Positions 25,988 to 36,840 of a stretch of DNA of 64,000 bases are shown piece by piece. The notes beneath the pieces are model-generated. The model did no database searches, was not told the DNA's origin, and worked only from the letters and a program-made list of their open reading frames with translations. Every line of letters starts with the position of its first letter. The stretch's first letter is position 1. The stretch comes from Circinella minor (taxonomy: Eukaryota; Mucoromycota; Mucoromycetes; Mucorales; Lichtheimiaceae): the NCBI GenBank assembly GCA_016758965.1, contig JAEPRB010000049.1, forward strand, positions 1-64,000, given 5' to 3'. Position numbers and translations under genes: made by a program.

Positions 25988-26510
25988 ATACAGTGTTCGG
26001 TTTCCGCCATAGCGGAAATCTTTTTCACTCAATCAATACGTAATGATGAAATGAAAAGTTTTTGTTAAAATAATAATAAAAGAGAGTATATATTTATATT
26101 TAAGTTATGAATAAAGATATTCTAGTGTCTATTTTACTTCTGGTAAGTGGGTCTCATTGCCATATCTAAAATCTAGATTTGCCGACATAAAAATCCTACC
26201 GTTCTGCATAAATCAAGCAACTGATAAATTTAGCTCATGTGTATTGACAGTCGATGTCGGGCTTTAACCTAAGCTTGCATCTCTATATCAATGCAAAACG
26301 GATGGGTTAAATTTTTGGGTAGTAAACCTTCCTTAAAGTGTTTTGCATTTAAGAATATAAAAATTGGGAGAAGGAAATCCACTTTTTCATTCGACAGATA
26401 TGAAATTTTGGATCTCATTATAATTCTTGGAACTTGAGTGTAATTTTTGTTTAATTTTCCCAACATTCAATACAGTAATCAGAAGTTATTCCATCCCAAA
26501 AAGGTATGTA

Positions 26511-27121
26511 TCATGATATGAACTGCTTAGTGGGATGTTTAATTATTTTAACCTGATAAAATAAAAATGTTAACATGGTATCTCATATAAACTAATGAAT
26601 CCATCATGGAAATATATCAACACAGTCACGTATGTACATGAGACCATCTTCGTTGTTGATGTTATTATTAGTTATTGGCTAATTTTTTTTATAAAGTATG
26701 AAATTGAGAGAATCATATAAATGAGAGGTGCTTTGATGATATATTACTATATGCTATATTATTTATACAAATGAGAAAGGGTATTTGATTACATTTTATG
26801 AAATCCTAAATTATGTTGTTTTTTGATCGTTGTAATCCATGATAGGTAGTTTTTAGACTTTTATAACCAAGGTAGGTCATGAAGAACCCTTTTCCCACAC
26901 CCTGTTTGTAGCATGCAGTCCATGAGATTCGGGAATGTTGCTTTCGCCATTCCTCTACAAATTTGTCGACGAATTCCATATCAGTCATTGTTTTCGGTGG
27001 CGGAAGTGATGACGGGCACCGATCTTCCAATTTGACCTATAACACCATTCGGCAATGATGCAGGTTCAAATATTGCAGCGGCAGGATCAATAGAATCTTG
27101 TGAATACTTTCCAAGGCACAC
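26511..27121 (+). repeat. Left arm of large inverted repeat
   Basis: Reverse complement matches 27321-27940. Matching landmarks, left arm versus complement of right arm, include the tail atgtttaattattttaacct, the frame starting at the complement of 27030, and ccaaggcac at the inner end. Differences are few single bases and short indels, the largest at the outer end near 26520. Confidence 0.85.
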
Positions 27122-27320
27122 AGCTGTTGCATTCCATTGCTCAAGATGCACTTGCAAACGAAATCCGAAAAGAAGACGAAACGGTGGATGTACTTGGTAA
27201 TGTTTGCCAAGAAACGAAAAAGCAGTTTAAATGATTTTACAGTGCCTTGGAAAATACCGATGACCTTGTTACCAAAATGGCTCGAAGCATTGCTGGTGCT
27301 GGATTTGTGTATAGTGATGC

Positions 27321-27940
27321 GTGCCTTGGAAAGTATACACAAGATCCTATTGATCCTGCCGCTGCAATATTTGAATCTGCATCATTGCCGAATGGTGTTA
27401 TAGGTTACATTGGAAGATCGGTGCCCGTCATCACTTCCGCCACCGAAAACAATGACTGATATGGAATTCGTCGACAAATTTGTAGAAGAATGGCGAAAGC
27501 AACATTCCCGAATCTCATGGACTGCATGCTACAAACAGGGTGTGGGAAAAGGGTTCTTCATGACCTATCTTGGTTATAAAAGTCTAAAAACCACCTATCA
27601 TGGATTGCAACGATCAAAAAACGAAAAAAAAAAAACATAATTTAGGATTTCATAAAATGTAATCAAATACCCTTTCTCATTTGTATAAATAATATAGCAT
27701 ATAGTAATATATCATCAAAGCACCTCTCATTTATATTATTCTCTCAATTTCATACTTTATAAAAAAAATTAGCCAATAACTAATAACATCAACAACGAAG
27801 ATGGTCTCATGTACATACGTGACTGTGTTGATATATTTCCATGATGGATTCATTAGTTTATATGAGATACCATGTTAGCATTTTTATTTTATCAGGTTAA
27901 AATAATTAAACATTCCGCTATGTAATTCATATCATGAAGA
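27321..27940 (-). repeat. Right arm of large inverted repeat
   Basis: Inverted partner of 26511-27121. On the plus strand the loop and inner right arm also read as a coding-like frame (DALANEIRKEDETVDVLG, a stop, then ENTDDLVTKMARSIAGAG and IFESASLPNGVIGYIG). Together they look like a captured piece of a spliced gene. I do not recognise the protein. Confidence 0.85.
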
Positions 27941-28060
27941 AGATAGTTTTTTAGAGTTTTGTTTACTTTTGGGTACTATGATTGCACTTCCTTCAGCTTA
28001 ATGATACCTCATACTCTAGTCAACATGACCAGTTAATAATTTTTATATTGATGTTAAAAT

Positions 28061-29167
28061 TTAAGTATTCTCGCAAAGAATGCTGGCGCCTTTAACAGTA
28101 AAAAATCAAAGATATTTTTTTTTTGTTGTGGGTGTTGTGATTCTGTATGGTTTTCTTTTTATTAATCTATCATGAGCATATATTATTATATTATTTAATG
28201 GCTGGTAAGGAAAGCGTAATGCCAGTACGTAGTAAAGGAACTCCAAATTCAACTGCAAGCACGAAAAGCTGAAACAAGAATCATTATGGTAATAACAAAA
28301 AAAAAGAATGATTAGTACTTAATATTATTAAAGAGATAAGGTCAATCTAAACTTGAAGATATTGATTATAATACTGATTGTAACAATGTAGTTTAGCGAA
28401 CAAAGAGACCCATGGATTAAGCGACTCTACACCATTGCTAGCAAACTTGCTAGTACGTTTCGAATATACATGTAAATTTATATACATTCGGTTTATTTTT
28501 CTTGAAAAAAAAAAAGACATTATTTGTAATATTCATGTATCATATTTATTTTCTGCCTTTTCTTTTCATTTTTACAGCCATTAAGAAAAAGAAGCATACC
28601 GACAATCTCAATTACAAAATACTCCCACCAATAATACAAATGATAATATTTCGTGTAGTAACGCACAATCTGAAAAACAATACTCTAATCTAGTTTTATC
28701 GACATCATCACCAGAAACTACTACATCACAAGGGTGTTGGGAGACCTACTACCTTTGATGCATACAAGAGTTCGCACTTTACAACTAAAATTTGTACGTA
28801 ACATGCCTTCAAGGTTTACCTGTTACCACCTTGGCTCAATCAATTGGATTGTCTTTTTTAGGGAATAAAAAATGCGACAAGCAATGGAAACACCTCACAT
28901 CATAACAATACATTAGCTGCATTATTTTCTGGTATCATATACGGATCAACATCGCCTTCAGATAATCAAGATCATGAACTTGGAAAAAAACGAATGATTA
29001 ATTCATTGGATAATTTGAAAATCGGCGAATCAGGAAAAAAGAAGCAGAAAAAAGTATAAAGGGAATTATTATCACCACACAATGATGGATTTCCAGATAT
29101 AGTAGAATCTCAAAAAACAAAAAGAGCAATAACAATAACAATAATGAACAAAAGCTAAAACTTAAAT
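28061..29167 (+). pseudogene. 3' part of the broken second copy of the RNase H-like gene
   Basis: Resumes exactly where the intact gene continues after 22685 (ttaagtattctc, then aatgctggcgc) and can be followed to the stop-equivalent near 29059 and about 110 bases beyond. Compared with the intact copy it lacks about 29 bp near 28205 (the ARFLRKQ region) and about 390 bp in the last exon, where an unrelated stretch of about 150 bp (28733-28885) sits instead. The ends IKKKKHTDN and KIGESGKKKQKKV are recognisable. Not translatable as one protein. Confidence 0.85.
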
Positions 29168-29783
29168 TTCATCCATGACAAACAAAATGGTCGGCGCTAA
29201 ACAATAATAGTAATGACAATGTGTCGATCAATTTCTCTCGCATCTTTTTTTGTTATCCTAGTGTAGGTACTATACGCACATACAGTTTAACAGATTTATC
29301 TCTTATCATTTGTCACAATAGCTGTATATATATAAACTTTGAAACATCCAATAATTAGAAAAGTTCTATCATCATATGCCCAAAGTATAAGACTATCAAG
29401 GGTGATCCTTTATTTTAGTACTTTAATTTCTGACAAGTACAACCATCGTGTCATCAATTTGATGTTACGTATCATGCATTTTATGATGGGCCAAAAAAAA
29501 AAAAAAATCATTTTTTCAAAAGATTTTTGATGTTTAATATTATCATGATGCAAAGAAAAAGAGAAACGAGTAGTAGTAAAGAAACGTATGTTTTGTGTAT
29601 GTGTGTGTGCTTTTTCTTTTTAATGAAAATAAAAATGTTGTATGTGTAAGATGAATTGAATAGTATTTAGTATGTAGTTGAATATCTTGAGAGAGAAAAA
29701 AAAGAACAAAGATATTGGGAATATACAATTGGTATGAATTCGTTTTGTTGTTTGTGTAATGTGTTAATAATTAAATCAATTAA
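29168..29783. other. Intergenic region downstream of DGAT2
   Basis: AT-rich, with an A run at 29493-29505 and a GT-rich patch near 29597. Contains the 3' end of the DGAT2 transcript (minus). No supported gene. Confidence 0.4.
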
Positions 29784-31430
29784 TTAATCAATGATACGAA
29801 GATCTTGTTTACGATCCTTGGCATAAACATCTTTATATTTGTTAAATATATCTTCCAATCCAGCAATATATTGTTTTTGAACTTCAAGTAATTGTTCTTG
29901 TGTAGGTTCTTTTTGGTCTTTTTCCAATTTGGGTACAGGAATGGGTTTACCAACTGTAAATGTATATATAATATTTAGCAGTTAGTTAGTTTGTGTGTAG
30001 TTAAAATGATATAAAGAAATCCCAAATAGATGAAATTTGAATAATCATTAAAGTCTGCTGATCTCATCGTCATTCGCATCTCATTGTTTTAACCCCACAC
30101 ATATGATATATATAGTAAAAACCCCATCATTTATAATAAAAGAAATTTGATACATTACCAACAGTAACAATGGGGTGTCTAAAAGGAATAATACCCACAT
30201 CATCTAATAATATATTGATATATTTAGCAATCATATTTCTAATATATACACACACAAAAATATATAAATACTTACAGTTGAAGATTCCACGAGCATGAAA
30301 CAATGGCATGGTGAATCCGAGCAAAGATTGCATTTTCTTTTGAACTTTCCAAACGGTTGTTCCTTTATCATTATCTACTTGTTCATAAATATCATTTTCA
30401 CCAAACGAAAAGACAGGAACAAGAGATGCATTATGTTTAATAGCAAGTCGGATAAATCCAAGCCGGCGCTTAAGAGTAAGATCAGCAATGCCTGGGCGAG
30501 CACTTAATGACTCCGCTGCCCCACCAATGACAATGACAATAGAGCGACCTGGACCTGATGATAAAATACTTTCACACGAATGTCTTGAAACAGAAGCAAT
30601 GCCAAGAGATAAAATCAAATCGCGGTAAAGTGGTAATCGAAAATTACTATAATTTGTATAAGTATTATTAAAAGTTAATATTTATCTATTGAATTATATA
30701 TCATCAATAGGATGAATTATATAACCATTTTCTCTCCCTTCCCCTCCCCTCGTATATTTTTTTTTCTTTCGCGTAAAAAACAAAATGTCAATAGGTTTTT
30801 CTTTTACCTTGCCAATGTTAATAAATTAGGAACAATACCCGGAAACTTTTCCGAAAATCCAGTTGCTTCAGTAGCAAAATTTGCAAATGCACCCATAGAT
30901 ATGATACCATGAGGATGATAACCAAATACATAATTGCCTGTTGGATCTAAATCATGTTCCTGATTTTTATTTTTATTTTTAGTTACCGAGCAACAAAATG
31001 AGTGTCATTGAAATATCCATGTGCACATCCTTTATTATCAACTCCACCCCAATCTTCTTTTCCCCCACCACTTCTTAAGTCCATTATCAATTCTTAAACT
31101 TACTTTAATCAATATGATAGGAAAATAGTCAACAAAATATTTCCAAATTGTCCATCGTCGTGGCCAATCATATCGTCTTCCACCATTTTCTGGTGCTTTA
31201 TCCGTAAATAAAAATGTAATATAAGCTATTAATAATGGCCATAATACTGGGTGAGTAAAACAACCAGCAAATATAACCAAACATATAAATAACATAAATA
31301 TCCAAGAACACACAGCAAACATTTGCATGCGTCGTTCAAAAGGAATGCCATGAAGCGGTGCCCAACGAACTTGATTTCGTGTTTTACTGTTGTTATCTTC
31401 TTCCATTAAAGTTGCTGTCACTTCTTTCAT
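29784..31430 (-). CDS. DGAT2: Diacylglycerol O-acyltransferase 2 (DGAT2 family)
   Basis: Five exons on the minus strand (31430-31104, 30959-30808, 30646-30276, 30203-30159, 29953-29784) give 354 aa, the usual length of the family. The N-terminal hydrophobic segments (WIFMLFICLVIFAGCF, LWPLLIAYITFLF) form the membrane hairpin that anchors DGAT2 in the ER. Signature blocks: NYVFGYHPHGIIS (catalytic HPHG), LASNFRLPLYRDLILSLG, the GGAAESL motif, RLGFIRLAIKHNASLVPVFSFGEND, GIIPFRHPIVTVVGKPI, and the C-terminal YIAGLEDIFNKYKDVYA. It makes triacylglycerol from diacylglycerol and acyl-CoA at the ER and lipid droplets. It is divergent to an HSL-type esterase, which starts about 640 bp away. No defect seen. 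Confidence 0.96.
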
Positions 31431-32073
31431 TGTTATGTAGCCAAATAAAAAAAAAAGGTGTGGGGTTTTATTGGGTGTTAGCTGGGGAAGTGAATAATAA
31501 AAAGAAAGAAAAGAAACAAAAAAAAAAAAATAAAGGAAAGAAAAAGAAAGGTGTTTAGATATTATATTAAAAAAAAAAGGAACGTGTATGAGCAGGTGAG
31601 TTTAATAAGAAACGCTTAGCTTTAAAGTGAATAAGAAAAAAAAAAGATGTATATTTTTTTTATATCAATCAAAAATAAAATGGATGAGTTTTTTTCACAT
31701 GATCATAAAAGGTACTTCATTTTACTGCTTTGCTCGTTGTTGCTTGCTAATAATTGACTCCGGCCTAATATGAAATTGTCGTGTGTTGAAAAAAAAAAAA
31801 AGTGTGTGCCTGTGTTTGAGTGAAGAAACTCGCATTAAACTTTTTCTCGAGAAAACGAAAGTTTTTTTTTTATCCTCAGCTTTTTCTTTTTTAGTGCACG
31901 CGAGAAAGTCAAGGAGTCAAACACAGAAAAAAAAAAGAATATAACTTTTTAAAAGAAAGCATATTAACACCATATTAACACCACACTGACTTGAACCCCT
32001 TTTCACAGGTCCCCTCCCTTCTTTTTTATTTTTAACTTCTTTCTCGTTGTCTTTTATTTTTCTTTCTTTGAAC
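31431..32073. promoter_or_regulatory. Shared divergent promoter region, DGAT2 / HSL-type esterase
   Basis: The 643 bp between the two start codons must hold both promoters. It is rich in A and T runs (for example 31569-31577, 31789-31800, 31933-31940), with pyrimidine-rich leaders before each gene (ctcccttctttttta near 32018 for the plus gene). A directly repeated catattaacac / ccatattaacac pair lies at 31961-31983. No specific factor site can be claimed. Confidence 0.45.
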
Positions 32074-34100
32074 ATGTTGATTACACTTATCACGTCAGTA
32101 ATAGGAACATGTTATGCTTTAAACGTCATATTATCCTTGTTTATTCTTGTCGTGACATTTAATAAACAAGTGATTTTGGAATTGTTTCCAGTCAGAACAT
32201 CAAATATGCCAAAACCACTCATTATTGTAGAAGTATTGGCCGCTACATTCAGTGAATTACCTTTGCATCTTTTATTTGTCAAATATATTAGCACTCAAAT
32301 AACTTGGTTATTTGGTGGTTTTCGTAAGTAGTGGTAGAAGAATTTTTTTTAACAATAATGCGAGCTTAAATAGTGAGAATATATAATATAGTATATAATG
32401 ATGAATATAGTTGAAGAATAGACATTAAACTAAATTGAATTATTACTATTATTATTAGGTTACACACTTCCATGGTTACTTTCGTTTTTAGACTATATTA
32501 CATTGTTTGGTTTGTTTTTATTGTTTGTTGAAAGTTGGAAGGAAGATGCTGTAGTTGAAGAAGCCATTAAGGATATGGCTGGCGGTGACCCTGCTGACTC
32601 TGTAGATAGTATCATGAGGTAAATTTTATTTCTATTTCATCATTTTACTGTTACTAGGATAATGCTATTATTAACACGAAAATATATCGTTATGATATAA
32701 TAATAGTACAAGTTACGTAAAGCGTATCATGAACCCCGTATGGACTCCAAAAGATATTGTCATGTATCCTAATAGTATGTATAATTATAGAATAGTAGCA
32801 ATAACATATAATATATCTTTATTTCTAATCAATTATGAAATGTGATTTATTAGTTACTTATGCAACCAATGAAGAATTAACTGAAGCTATTGAACGTACA
32901 AATGACTATGATCAACCACGTAAAATGGCATTGGATATTTATAAATCGACAAAGACACCTAAAAATTCGGGTTTAAGACCTGTGTTGGTAAGCAATAATG
33001 ATTATGGACCCCTCTTTTATTATGATTATATAATAAACACATGTGATTATAATGTTTAGGTACATATTCATGGCGGAGCTTGGACAATAGGTGATAAAAA
33101 TACTTTATATCCGCATGAAAAGACTTTATTGACAGAAGAAAATTGGGTAAATATTTCATTGTAATTATATAATATATATTTATATAACAATTAATTAATT
33201 ATATATATATATATATAGATTGTTGTAAATGTTGGTTTTAGATTAGCACCTGATAATCCTTATCCAATTCATCTTATGGATATTAAACGTGCTTTGCGTT
33301 ACTTGAAAAGATGTATCAGCACTTTTGGTGGTGATCCTAATTTTATTGTATTATCAGGTATCTAAAAAAACATGTGTCATTAGTGTTCTTATTATTATAA
33401 TATACTTTTTACTTATTGGAAACGTTTTTTTTTTCAATTATAATAATATCAGGCGATTCTTCAGGTGGTCATCTTGCTGCTATGACAGCATTTACTGCTA
33501 ATGAACCTGAATATCAACCTGGTTTTGAAAATGTGGATACATCTGTTAAAGGTGTTATTAGTATAAATGGATCACTTGATATTCAATCTGACTCTCATCG
33601 TGGTGAATTTTTCACTAAGAAAGTGGCAATGAAAGATACTATTGATACTGAATTTTTAAGCAAGCATTCGCCGGTCGATCTTGTCGGTAAAGCAAAAGAA
33701 AATGGATTATTAGTTCCATTCCTTGTTATTACTGGTAGTAGAGATGCTATTGTAGATTGTTCAATTGGACAACGATTTAAAAAGAATTATGATCAAGGTA
33801 CTATTTAAATTTATTACGTATTTTTTGATTATTCATTCTAATTATTCATATTATTCGATTATTTATAGTTGTAGATGAAAAAGCTATAAATTCTCAATGT
33901 GCTTTTGTACAACTTCCAGTAAGTTTTTTTTCTTTGTTGATCAAAAAAAGAAATTTATTGTTGAATTTACTTATCTGTTTTTTTAATATGATAAATAGGC
34001 TGCTCATCATATTTTTCATCTCAGTTGGTCACCACGTTCTTTATATATTTCACGTCTTATTCAAATTTGGTGTCAACAAACTTATAACAAAAATAAATAA
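32074..34100 (+). CDS. Membrane-anchored alpha/beta hydrolase, hormone-sensitive-lipase / arylacetamide deacetylase type
   Basis: Nine exons (32074-32323, 32459-32618, 32707-32774, 32854-32987, 33060-33146, 33219-33357, 33453-33797, 33869-33918, 33999-34100) give 444 aa with all phases consistent. The ATG at 32074 is the first in frame. Residues 1-110 hold two to three membrane segments (LITLITSVIGTCYALNVIL; WLLSFLDYITLFGLFLLFV). The catalytic domain shows the HSL oxyanion motif HIHGGAW (about 206-212), FRLAPDNPYP, the nucleophile elbow GDSSGG (Ser at about 282), the acid in GSRDAIVD and the His in AAHHIFHL. Members of this family hydrolyse acyl esters such as acylglycerols or steryl acetate at the ER. 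The divergent arrangement with DGAT2 suggests a role in neutral-lipid turnover, which is inference only. Confidence 0.9.
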
Positions 34101-34436
34101 AGTAATAATCCATATACACATCGTATATACCAAACCATCATTCATTAATATAACAAATTGAGAGAGATATGTAAATATATATATATTCTGTTTAGAAGGA
34201 TTGTGGAGGATTTGGAAAGAATAAGGTAGAAGGGTTAAGGAGGAAAAAAAGAAATAGTTAAAAGGAAAAAAGACAAAGTCTGATTAAAGGATTTGTTTGA
34301 GCAATTTACCAACAATTTTGATATGAAAAAAAAAAAAGAATCTAAAAATTAATTCATTTTGAAATCTAACGATATAAGAAAAAATAAACAGGGTACAAAT
34401 AAAGAGACGAAAAAAGAGTTCATCTTTTTTTTTTCT
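34101..34436. other. Convergent 3' region, esterase / UFD1
   Basis: 336 bases between two stop codons, A/T-rich with TATATATAT at 34172 and purine runs. Holds both 3' ends. No gene. Confidence 0.45.
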
Positions 34437-36481
34437 TTATCTAGATGAACCACCTAATAATAAAATAGTTTTAATCAATAAGTTTAACTATGTTTATATG
34501 TTATATAATAATAATAATAACTTACTCAATTTTCCACCATCACGTTTAGAACCTTTTTTTCCTCTTAATGTTTGACCAGCACCTGCAAAGACATGGGTTG
34601 GTTTTTCTTCTTCTTCTTCTGGATGTTTTGGTAATACTACTGGGAAACCAAAGAAGAGTTGACCAAAAGATAATGTTAAAGGTCCATCATCATTTGGATC
34701 AAATTGTGGTTCTTGATCATCTGTATCCATTTTATCGCTATCATCATTTTCTAATACTTTTTTATTTGATCTAGCAGATCTTTAATATATATTAGTTCTA
34801 CTTATTATCCATTTATTTTCTATATCTTTATTCTTTTTGTTATAATAAAATAAAAGCATTATTACTTACTCTTTTCCTTTTCCACGTAATGATTGACCAC
34901 TTCCATCAAATGCTGAAAATCCAAGTTTCTTTCTTTGTAATGATTCATCATTAAGCACTTGATTTTTCTAAGTTATAAAACAAATATACTCATATTAGTA
35001 TGATTTTATATATAATTATTCGTCACTATATGTATATAACACTAACCATGGATGAAGTAGGTGGTGCCCTTTGTCTTGTAGGTTCAACATATCCAACAGG
35101 TGGAGCAAAATCAACCTATAATATTAATTTCCCATCCAATCACCCAAATAACACGATAAGTTCTTTATCTTGTACAATAATAATAATACATTCGACTTTT
35201 CTCTCCCCTTATTTATATTACTCTACTTTTTATGAATAGATAGATAGATAGATAATGTTTTTTTTTTACCTCCAAATCAGTTTCAATAATGGATATACCA
35301 GAATGCTCTTCAAAATTAGGTTTAACTTCCAATACTTTAATACCAAATACTTTATCATTATAAGTAATTTGAATTGTATCATTCAACGTCAATGTTGAAA
35401 AATTACGTAATGCATTTTCCAATCTATCAAAAAATTAAAGAGTTCATAAATATATTAGTTATCCATAAACAACAATAACATAATAAATACTAAAATATAA
35501 CTTACACAGCTTTTGGATCACTAATATCAAGGAAATCAGTAGATTGTGGTTGAATTTTTACAAAAGAACCTAAAGGTAAGGTAGTATTCTTGATTTCTAT
35601 CAAATCATTAGGTTCTAATTCTAATGTTTCCATCATCTATTATTATTATTATTAATATTCCATCCCCCAAACCGGGATAAAAAAAAAAGAGTTATTACTA
35701 TTATTATTTATTATCACAAAAAGCATAATCTTTTTTATCATTCTTTTTATTTACCCATTGTGGCAAATATACGCGTCCTTCTTCAGCAACAAATTCAAGT
35801 ACACCAGCATGACTTCCTTTACCCTTACTTGAATTTGTTAATCGAAATAACATAGGATAAGAGATATTTAATTGTGCTAAAAATAATAATAACATATTTC
35901 TGTTAGTTATATGTAAATATATATTTATATACTTCCTTATTATATAAATGGCTATTAAATATCCTCTTACAAAGTTTTTCTAAAGCTGACTGCGGAAGAA
36001 TAACTATACAAGGATAAAAAAAAAAAACGACATGATTTTGTATATACATGAACGATTAGTTATTTTTCATAGTTTCTCAATTCCATGTGTCTTTTTATTT
36101 TCTTAGAACGATCTATATATATGCTGTTAATTAAACTTCAAGTTTCTTACTTTTGCCACCATAGTTGACGTTTTCTCTATCACTACCGTTTTGCATCATG
36201 GCGATCGGATAGCAACGATAAAATTCAGAAAAACCTCGGTTGGGATTCATCAGTCCAGCCATAGGGTGACCTAAACCACCAAAGAATCCAGGTGTAAATG
36301 GAGTATCATCATCAAAATCACCATTAAACTTTGTTCGTTGTTATTGTTGTTATATGTCGAAAGATAGTAAGTACTTATTGATCATAAAAAAGAAACGACT
36401 CATGTTTGAAATTCATATATACACACACCCACACACTATTTCCCCCCCATCTTTTTTATAAGATTGTTTTCTTCTCACCAT
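34437..36481 (-). CDS. UFD1: Ubiquitin fusion degradation protein 1 (UFD1), Cdc48/p97 cofactor
   Basis: The minus-strand model starts with a 3-nt coding exon, ATG|gtgaga at 36481-36479, spliced in phase 0 to 36328, so the protein begins MFNGDFDDD (yeast Ufd1 begins MFSGF). Further exons give [103 protein letters not shown] and [10 protein letters not shown], the complete UT3 domain. Then come [11 protein letters not shown] and two Cdc48-binding SHP boxes ([15 protein letters not shown] and [14 protein letters not shown]), with the conserved [16 protein letters not shown] between them. The last short exon ends SGSSR at 34437. With Npl4 it delivers ubiquitinated substrates to Cdc48 in ERAD and other pathways. 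The start exon rests on one donor/acceptor pair and is the least certain part. Confidence 0.93.
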
Positions 36482-36840
36482 TGTTTTATATTTTTTTTTA
36501 AAGAAAAAAGATCAAGGGGGGAGAGGAAGAAACAAAAGTATAGTATAAAAAAACCAGATAGAAAATGATAAAATATATGCAAAAAAGTACACACACAAGT
36601 TTTCAGACTCGTGTCCTTTTATTAAAACAAGCTCCGAACTATTGTCATGCTAAAAAAGTTATTCACTATAATGGATTACAATCTAAATTATTGTTTGTTG
36701 TTTTTTTTTTATTGTTATTTTTTTTTCGTTTTATTTAAAAAAATAATATAGCACAATTTTTAATAATAGTAATAATAATGACAATGATGGTAAATGATAA
36801 AAAAAAAAAAGAAAGAAAGAAGAAAAAGTAATAGAATTAA

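Larger units (their letters stand above)
25988..28060. mobile_element. 2.07-kb insert with a large inverted repeat, splitting the duplicated gene copy
   Basis: This block replaces about 196 bp of the intact gene (22490-22685) in the second copy. Its core is an inverted repeat: arms about 26511-27121 and 27321-27940, each roughly 610-620 bp, around a loop of about 200 bp (27122-27320). Both arms keep a similar open stretch (minus 27030-26806, plus 27410-27640) whose translation is identical over 71 residues, beginning at a TTG, so the arms are nearly identical and probably young. The left junction reads ATACAGTGTTCGG followed by a hairpin TTTCCGCcataGCGGAAA, which looks like a DNA-transposon end. 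No transposase is seen. It may be a foldback element or a tail-to-tail duplication inside a transposon remnant. Confidence 0.65.
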
